The position numbers and the translations under genes are program-made. Positions 44,201 to 56,200 of a DNA stretch of 64,000 bases are shown in pieces. Source of the DNA: Cervus elaphus (lineage: Eukaryota > Chordata > Mammalia > Artiodactyla > Cervidae). The stretch lies in the NCBI RefSeq assembly GCF_910594005.1, contig NC_057817.1, forward strand, positions 29,675,001 through 29,739,000, written 5' to 3'. Position 1 is the first letter of the stretch; every line of letters starts with the position of its first letter. The notes below the pieces were generated by a model that was not told the DNA's origin, ran no database searches, and worked only from the letters and a program-made list of their open reading frames with translations.

Positions 44201-47200
44201 CCCTGGTGACTTTCTCTGCCTCTCCTCCACAGCTCTCCGTGGCTAACAAGGCCCCCGGGACAGAGGGGCAGCAGCAGGCGAATGGTGAGAAGAAAGAGAC
44301 TCCGGCAGTGCCCTCGGCCCCGCCCTCCTATGAGGAGGCCACCTCTGGGGAGGGGCTCAAGGCAGGAGCCTTCCCCCCCGCCCCCCCGGCTATGCCTCTC
44401 CACCCCAGCTGGGCCTATGTGGACCCTAGTAAGTCTCTTGGTTCCTGGAGGCAGGAGCCTCCGGGAAAGTAGTGGGCCCGTATGAAAAAACCTGTGTAGG
44501 AGGAAGTTGCCCAGAAATAGATGCACTGTGTGGTTGTCAGATGAGGCTGTGATGTCAAAGGTTTGGGATTTGGAGGACTGTTCTAAGGCTACCTGGTCAA
44601 GGAGAACTCCATGAGAAAAGAGAGATACAGTTTCTGCAGTCAGTTCTCTTGGGTAGGGAAGAGGGGTTTTTTCCAAGTCATCGAGCTAGGACAAAAAGAG
44701 GGAACAGATGGGGGAGAAAAACCAGGAGCTGGTCTAGAAGAAAAGGATGCAGAGTAGGAGTGGGCAAGGTTAGAGCAGACACAGGAAGAAGTAGTGCAAG
44801 ACCACAGTTGACCGTGGCCTCAACTGGGACTGGCTTCCTGTGAATGGGATGCAGTCTGCTTACATGCAGGCTGATCTGAAACCTGTGTGCATGGAGGCCC
44901 CAGGGTTGTTGGGGGCTCCGACCTGAGGATCCCCTTCATCCATCACTCTCCTTGACTCTTTCCCTTCCCCAGGCCTTAACTGGAAGCAAATACCAGCTGT
45001 AGTGGGATTCCCTGGTGGGTCAGACGGTAGAGAATCTGCCTGCAATGCAGGAGACCAGGGTTCGATCCCTGGGTTGGGAAGATCCCCTGGAGAAGGGCAT
45101 AGCAACCCACTCCAGTATTCTTGCCTGGAAAATCCCATGAACAGAGGAGCCTGGTGGACTACAGTCCATGGGGTTGCAAAGAGTCGGACACGACTGAGCA
45201 ACTAACCCACACCAGCCTTAGCATCTCTCACAGTCAGGTACAGTTCCTAAGCAGACCCTTGCAGGCTGACGCTAGCTCCTTGCAGACTAAGAATCATGGC
45301 TGGTAGGGACCCGTCTGTTAGGCTGAGCAGCCTGGGGAAACTTTGCCTCAGGGCTGGGAACATACAAGCCCCCATGAGCTGTAATGAAGTCTTCCTCAGC
45401 CCCTTCAACCTCCCTCAACGGCCCCTCGATCCCCTCCCCCACTTTGAGTCCCCACCCCCACCCCCAACAGAATTCTAGAAGTGACCCCAAGAACAATGCC
45501 TCAGACAGAGTCTTGACTCACAAGGAGTGGCCACCATGGTTCGCACCTCCCACCACAAAGCTCCTCGGGCCAAGCAGACCCACCCCACCGTGACCTATTG
45601 GAGGGCCTACGAAGGTTTGGTGTTCATGGGAGCCCTTCCTACTGCCCTTGATACCCACAGGACTGCTTTTTCTCTCCTTTTCTCCCCCTCTGTGGTCTGG
45701 ACATTTGGGCTTTGGCAGGAGATGTAGACAGTACACAGAGGAGTGAAGGATAAGAGGTTTAGGGTCTTCAAGCCCCGGGCTGGCAATGAGTCCACCTCCC
45801 TCCCCACTTCCTGTGTCCTGGTTGCCAGGAATGGCTGCCGTAAGGAATGTTTTCCACAGAACTGTCAGGGCGGAGGAAAGCAGCTCATTTTAGTTGGCAG
45901 ATGACAAACATTTCCTAAGCCTGCACCAGGCATCGTGCCTGGCACTGAGCTGATTTCTAGGGATGCATTGATTTGCAAGACCTGCACTCACAGAAGTGAT
46001 TGTGTAGACAAGTAAATGGACAACCACCACACAAGGAAACAGGTGCGGAGATGGAGGCCTCAGCCATTCAACTAACCTGCCCGACAGTCAGGGAAGACTT
46101 CCTGGAGGAAGGGGTATCCACTTGGAGTCCTGAAGGATGGCATGTGTTAGCTTGGTGAAGAGGTGGGAAAATGAGTGTCCGAGGTTGAAAGAAAGAATAT
46201 GCAGAGGCTCAGAGGCATGAGAGAATATCACTGAAAAAAATATAGTCCCGCTGGAGAAGAGTAGCAGGGAGCAGTGTGCAGTGGAGCTGGAGGGCTTATG
46301 GGAGGCTGAGGAGGCTTTGTTAGGGAACTGGAACTTGAGTAAAAGGCAGTGTGTTAGTCACTAAGTCCTGTCTGAGTCTTTGTGACCTCATGGACTATAG
46401 CCCACCAGGCTCCTCTGTCCATGGAATTCTTCAGGCAAGAATATTGGAGTGGGTAGCCATTCCCTTTTCCAGGGGATCTTTCCAACCCAGAGTTGGAACC
46501 CCCATCTCTTGGACTGCAGGCAAATTCTTTACCATCTGAGCCACCGGGGAAACCCAAAAGGCAGTGGGGAGCCATCAAAGAACTTGAAGCAGGGCAGTGC
46601 CAACATCAGCTTTGAAAGACCAAGACAGAGGCTATTGTGGTGGAGGGTAAGGTCGGGGAGAGCTGGTAGGGATAGTTGGGGAGAATAGAGTGGACATATT
46701 TGAGGCCTTAGAAATGACCCAGATGCAGGATGAAGAGGTTGGTGTGGTCAGCATCAGGCACAAAGTTTTCACTTTTATCTTGTTTCATCGCCAGTAGGTG
46801 GGTATCACCGATCTCTATCATAGAAGGGACTCAGAGAAGGCTGGTGACTCCCTTAAGGTCACACAGCTAGGCAGTCTTGAGGACTGATCCACATGTTTTC
46901 CTATGGAGCCCATGCTTTTCTAAAAGTCTAAGTTCTAGGACCAGGCTCCCAAACTTCACCTGACTTTATTTCCCCTCCAATCACTGCCCTTCTCTGGTTC
47001 CCAGCTAGAGTACCAACAGGTCTGATCTTCCCAGGAGTCTCCACTTCCCACCCCAAGGGCCTCAGAGCAACCTGGGGTTGGACCAATGACCTTGGGGATG
47101 TGCAAGGTGGCCCTGGGGGAGTGGCTGTCCCTCTCTGAGTCTCAGTCGAGAGGGAGCTAGAGTGTCCGGGGAGGGGGATGGGGGGCACAAGAGGGAAAGG

Positions 47201-50200
47201 CCGCATCTCTATGAAAGAGCGTGGCCCCCAGGGAGCCCCAGCTGGGGGTGGGGGCAGGAAGAAGGGGGGTGGGGAGACAGTTCTTTCTCAGGATTCGGAA
47301 CAGAGGTGAGAGGCACCCTGGGAAAGGTCTGGGAGCTCTGTGGGAAGAGATGGGGTGGGGCAGGAGGTTTGAGAATGGGGCTGGAGAGAGAGGCTTCGCC
47401 TGGTCCTGGGAGCCAGTCTGACAAATGCTCTGAGCGGGTGGCCGTGGAGGGCGGTGTTCACATGTGTGTTGTGGGGGCACTCATGGCCCTCCCCCTGCCA
47501 CCCAGACAGCAGCTCCAGCTATGAGAGTGGCTTCCCCACTGGAGACCATGAGTTCTTCACCACCTTCAGCTGGGATGACCAGAAGGTTCGCCGAGTCTTC
47601 ATCAGAAAGGTAACTACCTCCCCCAGCTCTCCCAGACTTGGAGGGTAGGCGGGAGAATCCGCTCGAGAAACCCCTGGCCCAACCCTCTGCCCGGAGGCCA
47701 CCCTTCTCCCCCTCACTGTGATCCCAGCTGATAGTACCTGCTGGTAAATGGGGGCATCCACCACCCCCTGCTGTGCCTGAACACCTGGACTCTTCTCTCC
47801 AGATCCCCTGGGTGCAGGCTGTGGAGCGTCTTTGCTCTCTTTTCTTCTTGGCCTGGATTCCTCCCAGTGACTCTGAAGATAGAGGGTGGAGGGCATAGGA
47901 TGCGGGTCTGGAGGGTAGATTGAGTCACCAGGAAGCTGGGCCCACCTGATCTTGGCTGGGGGCCTGAGCCCCCCGGCCTCCAACAGGGTCCCCTAAGCTG
48001 AGAGGAACCCCTTCCTGTCGCCAGGTCTATACCATTCTGCTGATTCAGCTGCTGGTGACCTTGGGTGTCGTGGCTCTCTTTACCTTCTGGTGAGTTGACC
48101 ATGTGGACCAGTATGCTCCAGGAGTGGCGGGCCCAGGCCTGGGGCTGAGGGGGGAATCCAGCATCAGACAGGGCTGGGGATGTTTGCCTAGGGATATTTG
48201 TTCAGGGCAGCGCCCCCCCTGATGCTGGGAAGAACCTTAGACTGGGTACATGGAGGGGTCCTTCATCCAGTGGGGGTGGCCCCGTGCTTTCCGGCCAGCG
48301 AGTGTCTGTGAAGCAGCCGTTCCTCTCAGACACACCAGCCCTACACCCAGGCATGTCCGCGTCTCAGCCCAAGACTGTGGCTGGGGTCCCCTGCCCCCCA
48401 GGGGTGCAGCCACTCCTTTCTTTCTCTGGAGAGAAAGTCCTGTGAACTGGGGGCGGGGGGCAGGTGCAGATGTAGAACCAGAAATGGAGACAGAGGGTCA
48501 ATTTGGATTCTCTCTTCCTCCCTCCTCTGCAGTGACCCCGTTAAGGACTATGTCCAGGCCAACCCAGGCTGGTACTGGGCATCCTAGTGAGTATTCCACA
48601 CCACCCACCCCCCTCACCGGGAGCCCCCATGGTGGCACAGGGTGGAAGGTCTCTGCTGACAAGTCCCAGCCCATGGCCTCTCCCCATGCCATGGGGACTG
48701 TCCTCACAGGAGCATGGCCAGAAGGGCCCTTATGAGGTGTTTATGTCTGAGGGGGAGGGGAGAGAGGGGTGTCGGTTCTGGAGCCTGCATAACGAGGGAA
48801 GGGTGGAGCTGGGGTCATGGCTGAAGAGACCCAGACCTCGGCCTTGAGCAGAAGGGGGCTGGGACACCTTGGCCTACACTAATAATAATGTTGCTACTCT
48901 TATTAACATAGTTGTTATTAGTGCTTACGAATTATTAATCATAATAGCTGCCACTTATAAAGTGCCTAATAAGGGCTGGGCATTGTTCGCTGTGCTTGAT
49001 GTACAGTATTGCATTTGCTCAGGTCTACTGGGTATAATTACCTCAGAAAACTCAGACTCAGAAAGGTTGAGTTTGCCCAAGGTCACACAGGTAGACAGTG
49101 GTGGAGCTGGGGTTCAAACCCAAGATTCAGGTTGAGGCTTGCACTCTTAATCCCTCTGCTTGGCAGACTCCCTTCCCCTCGAGCAGTCAGCTCCCGCCTA
49201 GCCTATACGCTGCAAGGAACATGGCAAGTAACTTGAGAAGGCTATTCTGACCCTCCCAGGTGGGCAATTAAGAAATTATTCTGGGGACTTCCCTGCTGGC
49301 CCAGTGGTTAAGACTCTGAGCTCCCAATGCAGGGGGCCCAGGTTCGATCCCTGGTCAGGGAACTAGATCCCACATGCTGCAACTAAGACCTGGTGCAGCC
49401 AAATAAATGAATAAATAATAAATAAATAAATAAGATAATAATAAAAAAAAGAAATTGTTCTGGATAACGCCAGGCCGGACTACCATAGGCTCAAAGCAGA
49501 ACTACTGTCAGCAAAGCCTCCTTCAGCACCCATTGTGAGGCCAGGCCGGAACTGGGGCTGCTGGGAAGGCAGCCTCTGCAGGGCCAGGCAGCCTGTGAAA
49601 GAGGAGGGGCAGCCCTCAGTCCACGTCAGGGGACGCGTACCTCAGAGCGGGGGCCAAGAGGGCTGGGGACTGGAGTGGCTTAAGTAAAAGCGTGTGTGGG
49701 AGCTGGAGGAGTGCACGGGGTACATTTGCTGAGTTAGGGACCAGGCTGGCAGAGCACTGCAAGGTTCCGTGGAGGGGAATCTGGGACACCCCACAGAGCA
49801 GTGGGCCTTCTGGGATGCAGGCTCCGAATGCCCACCCAAGGAGCTTGAGTACTACAGCTGTCCCAGGCCCATTATTGAATAGGAATCTGGTGGAAAATGT
49901 AGGCTCAGCCCAGAGCTTCTTGGATCACCCTAGCCCAGAACAGTCCCACAGTGGGCCTTGAGATAACATAAGCCAGCCCAGAGACTGACAAGAAGGAGAC
50001 ATCTTGGCCTCTGGGGCTCTTTAAGAGCCCCAAGCTGGGGGTCCCAGGGGAGGAGACATTCACACCCAAAGCCTTTCTTAGGGTGCAGGACAGAGGGCCT
50101 GTCTGCAGACCAGGCAGGGAGGCAAGCGTCTAGGGGAACCAGGGACACTAATGAGGGTAAAGCTAATGAGGCCCCAGGGACTGCCGCCCCAGTCGGCCCA

Positions 50201-53200
50201 CGTGGTGGGTTGGCATGACTCCCGGCACGTCGGCACCTCCTGGCAGCCTCTGAGCCCTGAGACCTCGAGAGTGGAGTTGCCAGACCCCTCGTCAGGCCTT
50301 CTGTGGGGGAGTCTTCAGGACTGTGTGCCCTGAGCAGATGGAGCAGGGGAACAATCCAAGAATAAGCAGCTCAGGAAGTGGAGGCAGAGTCAACCCACTG
50401 AGGGCGGGTGTGAGACTCTGACCTCTGAATGCGGAGACTTAGCATCCTTCCTCCTCAGCATCTCCAGGCAGAAAACAGAGATGCTGTGTTGGGCTTAGGG
50501 ATGCATGGGGGTGGAGAGAAGCCGGAATTGGGTCTGGGCCCTGTGCTTTCCATGGAGCATGGCAAAGCCTTAATGGTGCTGATGAATTCACCACTGAGAT
50601 TCTGTGCTGTCCTACAAAGAGCCAGCCTGTGGCTCTGTCCTTTCAGCCCCCTCCCCACCTTGGTCCTGAGTCTGCCTCTGGGTCGGACACCTAGCAGGGC
50701 TGACATCTAGTGGGTCTCACCCCCTCCAAGTACCAAGCCGTTAATAGGAATAAAAATGAAACAGGTCTTTTTCTCTGTATGAGGCACTGTGCCATGGGAT
50801 TTGCAGATATTTTTCATTCGATCCCTAACAACAACCCTCCCAGGCAGATACGGTTATTATTACCATTTTATACATGAAACAATTGAGGGTCAGAGTGAAG
50901 ATGTTGCTTCCTAAGCAGCAGAGCCAGGATTGAAGCCTGTCTTTCTGACTGCAAAGCTGTTGCACGTCCCCTCCGTGCCCAGCAGCCTACCCCACAGTCA
51001 GGAACTGGTCCCGGAGCAGCGTAAGTTGGGAGACGATGCTGGGTTTGGATGTTGGCCTCCACCTGAGCCTCGTGCCTCTGTGTTGACATTCTGTAAATAG
51101 ACCATGGCTCCAGCTCAGGCCCTGGGGCCCTGGATCTGACGAGTCTGTCTTTCTCTCACTCCTTCTGTGACTCGTTCTCCACTCCCTGGGATGGCCTCCT
51201 ACCAGCACCCCCACCCCCAGCCCTCACTTTCTCCAGGCCCCAGTTACCTTCCTCAGTGGGCTCTTGCAATCAAGTCTGATTGCTTCCTCTGAGCCATGGC
51301 AGCAGGAACTTCGTGCCTCCCTGCAGCGGGGGGAGTAAGGACCATGTGTTGGAGGTGGGGGAGCCAGGCAGAGGAGGACAAATGTGAGCCCAGAAGTGGG
51401 GGGGGAGGTGGGTCCCAGCGTCTCCAGGAAGCTGTCAGTCAGCCAGGATCTAGTCATAATAACAACAGCTCTCATCTTCAAGTTCCTGCCCTTCACCAGG
51501 CCTTGGTGCTCAAGGCTGGACTGGATGCTGCCATTCAACTCTCACTGCAGCCCAGTGAATTGGTCAGTATTCCTATTTTACAAAGCAGGAAGCTGGGGCT
51601 CTGCAATTAAGTAGTTTGTTCAAGGTCACGCGATAGTGGTGCCAGAGCTGGGATGTGAAATGTGAGGGTCAGGCTCCCGAGGTCCCTCGTCCCCGGGCTG
51701 CCCCCAGGGGTGACCTGCCCCCGAGTTACCCGTCCCTCTGCCCTTCCTCCCAACCACTCATCTTGAGGGTTGAGGAGCTCTAGACTGGAGAGAAAAGGAG
51801 GTTGAGCTTTGCCCTCAGGAAGCGTCCAGTCTGGCCAGGGAGACAGGCCCCACACCCAGGATACACATAGACTAAGGTATTATTATCACTATTGTTGAAG
51901 TCACTGACCTGTGACTCAAGGGGGACCCAAAGAGAGCAAGTGCTGGAGTGTTTCTTAACAGCTGGGGCAGGATGATGCCACGGTCCCTCACAGAGCAGGA
52001 TGTCTTGCAGCAGCCCTGGTCACGGCACTGAGAACCCCTCCATCACCATGACAACAGGGATGCAGCAATTGAGAACCACTGAAGAACAGGGAAGGGTGAA
52101 GACAGAGGCTCCTGTTCACCAAATCCAGTAGGCTTGTCTCAACTTCTGCATTCCCTAAGTTTTTCATCCAGGAATATTTAAAGATCGCCTAACCCGTGCC
52201 AGGCTGAGGATTAGATGATAGGTCGTTCCAGATGCTATACCTGGGTGTGGATCTGATGAGCAGGCCTGTGGTGTATGAGGTGCAGGCTTTGGTTGAGTTC
52301 TGTCCACAGTGCACAGAGCAAGCCCCTCCAGCCCCGGTCACAGGCATCCTCGCCAGTCAGTCCTTTCCATCAGGGGCAGAGGGAGGTGGTCACCCTATGA
52401 GGATGCGGAGGGTGATGAGAGGGTAGATGGAGGGGCGGACTATGGTGCGGGATGGGCTGGAGAGGTAGGCGGGGAGCAGATCACGCAAGACATTGCCAGA
52501 TCTTTGGAATTTTAAACAGAAGAGTCACATGATGGGATCTGCCTATAGCTTGGAGAGTGGCAGTCAGGGTTGGAGGCAGAAGGACCAGATAGACAGAGGT
52601 GGCTCAACCTAAAAGGGTGGTTGCAGGAATGGAGAAAAGGGAGCAGATTTGAGAGCTGCCTAGGTAGAGGACTTACAGGTCCAAGTGATTAGTTGGGTGT
52701 AGCAGGCTGGGAGTTACAGCTGACTGAGCTGCTGGGTGGGTGACTCCAAAGCTGCAATGGGGGGTTCCCAAGAAGGAGCAAGGAAGAGGACAAGTTCAAT
52801 TCTAACCTTCTGTGTTGGGCATGTTTCTAAATGTGTCTGTCCAGTTGGCAGTTGGTTATTCAGGTCTGAGGTTGAGAAGGAAATTCTAGATCAGAAATAT
52901 GGGTGTGCAAGTCATGAGCATCTGCCTGATAAAAGGAGTCCTAGGAATGAGTGAACGCACCCAAGGGGAGCAGGAAGGGAGACAGCCTGACAGAAGAGAC
53001 CTGGTGCTGAAAGGGGTGGAGAAGGAGTGACCAAGGGAGTTAGGCGGGGACCTAAGGCTATGTCATTGTGGAACCAGGGCAATAAGGGAGAGATCAGATA
53101 TTGAGAAGCCAGGAAAGATAAGGATGGATAAGTGTCAACTGGACTCAACAAGGTCATAGTGATGTTGCAAAGCTGGGGCTCAGGCTGGTTTGTTGAGTTG

Positions 53201-56200
53201 AGGAGTGATCATGAGATGGAGAAAATGCTGTGAACAGAGACAACTTTTTCAAGAAGCTTGGCTGTAAGGGTGGATAAAGTAGCAGTAGCAAGAACCATGA
53301 AAGGTATTGTTTAAAGATGGAGAACAGCTGAGGAGGTGTGTGAGGGAGAAGACGTGGTAGTCAATGGCAGGACAAGGGAGGGTATGGGACCCAGAGGCTT
53401 GGGGGATTAGTCTGCGATGAGAGGAGGGACAGGAGGAAGGGCACAGAGATCCAAGACACAATGTTTCCAGGTGACAGACAGGGAGCCAGGGGCGCCCCAC
53501 CTCATCTCAGATCTTCCTGGGACACATCAGGGCAGACCAGGCAGGAGAGTGAGGCAGCCTGGGAGGTTTGAAGATGGAGGAGGATGGTTGGCACTGCTGC
53601 CATAGGGGATGGGTGAGAGAACTGAGGAGAAAGATGGGGAAGGATGACAGGTGCCATGTCTGATGGCACATTGGGAACTGGAGCCCATGCATTGGTGTTG
53701 GCACCCATCTAGGTAGGCATGAGCATGCCCCACCCTTGGGTCCTCAGCCCTCATCTCCCACCTCCTGGACTGGTCTCCATCTCCACTGCTCTCCAGAAAA
53801 TCCTCAATCCTCAATCCTCAGTCCTTGTCTCTGGGTTTCACTTGAGCTTCCTGCCAGTCTCCTGGTGGACATGGCCACCTGGTTCAGAAATTCATGCCAT
53901 AGGTACTTCTCACTGTGCCAGGTGCTGGCAGGAAAAACAAGATCGTTACAAGTAGCAACAGGTCCAGGGAAAGGCCTGAAGGAGGCAGTGTGGGGTAGTG
54001 GTTATAAGCGAGGACTCTGGCACCAGAATGCCTGGGTTCTAACCCTGCCTCTGCCGTGTGGTAGCTGTGTGACCTTGGACAAGTCAGCTGGCCTCAATGA
54101 GCCTCAGTTATAAAGTGAAGAACATGCTTCACAGAGATGATGTGAGGATTATATTAGTTAATATTCATAAAGTATGTTCTCTCTGGCTGGCACATAGAAA
54201 ACACTATATGAACTCCATATATGAAACTATATATATACACACACATATATATGCATGCATGTGTGCATGCTCAGTCATGTCTGATTCTTTGCGACTCTGT
54301 GGACAGCAGCCTGCCAGGCTCCTCTGCCCATGGAATCTTCCAGGCAAGAATACTGGAGTGAGTTGCCATTCCCTATTCCAGGGGATCTTCCCGACCCAGG
54401 GATCAAACTTGCATCTCTTGTGTCTCCTGCATTGACAGGTGGATTCTTCACCACCAGGCCACCTGAGAAGCTCATATATATATACATATATATATGTATA
54501 TGTATATATATATATGTTTGTGTATACACACACACACACACACACACAAGTTATAAGATATTATCTGGAGGAAAACCACTTTGGATTGGGTGGTTAGCTA
54601 TCCTACGGCACCCAAGATTCATTATTTCTAGCAGTAGGCTCATCTTATTCCCCTTCCTCTCTTTTGGAACTGGACTATCACCCGGCCTGTTACAAGATTC
54701 TAGGATGGTTGTGGGCTTAACCAATCCCCTGCCCCTGCCCCGCAGCACCCTGCTTGGTGCCCTGTGGGCAGAGAGTGGGTTGAGCAGGGAACTGAGTGGA
54801 AAGCCTTCAGGAAAGACCAGCTGACTTCCCCGTCTGTCTGTCTCTCACAGTGCTGTGTTTTTTGCGACCTACCTGACCCTGGCCTGCTGTTCTGGACCCA
54901 GGTAATGATAGTGGAGGGGGGAACTTGTGGGAACATGAGCAGGATTTTGGAAGTTCTGGCCCCGGTCCTGCCTGCCACCAGTACTCTGCACCCTAAGAGA
55001 GTCCCATTTTCTGGACTCTGTTAAGCAGGCCTGCCTTTCCCCCTGTTTCCTTGGCACTTCAAAGGTGAGGGGAGGGTGAATGGACAGCTAGGGGCCCATG
55101 GGGATGTGCCTCAGGAGTGGGGGTGAATTTCCAGAGCCCCAGTCTGTGCTTCCTGCACCCCACTCTTCTCTGAACTCGGCGGCTTGCCTTACAGGAGGCA
55201 TTTCCCCTGGAACCTGATCCTCCTGACCATCTTTGTAAGTGACGTGGGGGTATCTGGGAACAGATGCTGTAGTGATGGAGGGAGGACGGATGCAGCGTGA
55301 GTTTCGAGGGCCAGGACTTGGGAACAGCCAAGATGAGGTCACTGAGGGAGGCAGGGGTATTTTCACCCCACTTTTTCTTCAAAGACAGTTCACCCTCTCC
55401 TTTCAAATGAGCTTTCTCTCTTCACTCCAGCCACTCTCTCTTTCCACTATGATTGTGTTTTTAAGAGGTTTGTGTGGGAAATCCTAGAGCTGTGGGTAAC
55501 AAGGGGGATGGTTGTAGGAAAGGGAAAGAACAGGGCTGCAAAACAACAAAGGGACAGTTGGCTTAAGGCCCTTTGGGACCTCCTTCCCCAGATGAAGGCC
55601 TGGAGGTAAGCACATGTGCCCAAAGCAGACTCAGAGTTGAGGGGCACACACAAGGGGTGGAGACCCAGGCAGGCTCTTGAAGGTGTCTGGGCCCCACCAT
55701 TCCCTCACACTCTTCTCCTTTCAGACCCTGTCCATGGCCTACCTCACTGGAATGTTGTCCAGGTAAAGCAGATAGGCAGAATGGGGGAGTTGCCCCAAAC
55801 TCTATCCCTCCTGGGAGCGCTGGATAGGCAGGTGTTGGGGAGGGGCAGGCAGGTAGGAAATGCTGACTTCAAGCTCACTCCTCCTGCATTCTACTGGACG
55901 GTGCCTCCAAGACCTGGCCAGGCTGGCGGGGTTGGGGTGGGAGATGGAGGAGAGCAAGGTGACACTTCTCCAGCTGCAGCTGAAAGGACCCCAGGTTCCT
56001 GATCATGCAGTTCCCTGAAAGCAACCTCCATATACCAGTACAACCCCCACCCCCACACCCCACCCCCCCGATCACCACCTCTTCAGGATCCTTCTAACAG
56101 GATTTCGAGTCTTAAGCATGTTGGGAGGTTGGGTCCCAGTAGAAAGGATGGGGAGGCAGGAGAGGGAGGATCATGGGAAAGGAGAGAAGGTGGGGGCCCC

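Larger units (their letters stand above)
40792..44246 (+). other. Putative upstream ORF 2 overlapping the FAIM2 start (spliced)
   Basis: An ATG at 40792 in weak context runs out of frame across the FAIM2 ATG. In the spliced message it crosses into exon 2 and stops at TAA 44244-44246 (43 codons plus stop). It could reduce FAIM2 translation if the leader includes it. Confidence 0.4.

Noticed and set aside
44125..44676. 183-codon open frame on the - strand
   Set aside because: It is an antisense shadow of FAIM2 exon 2 extended through intron sequence.
49521..49545. REST/NRSF (RE1) site suggested by 'ttcagcacc' in intron 5
   Set aside because: Only the left half-site matches; the expected ggacag half does not follow at canonical spacing.
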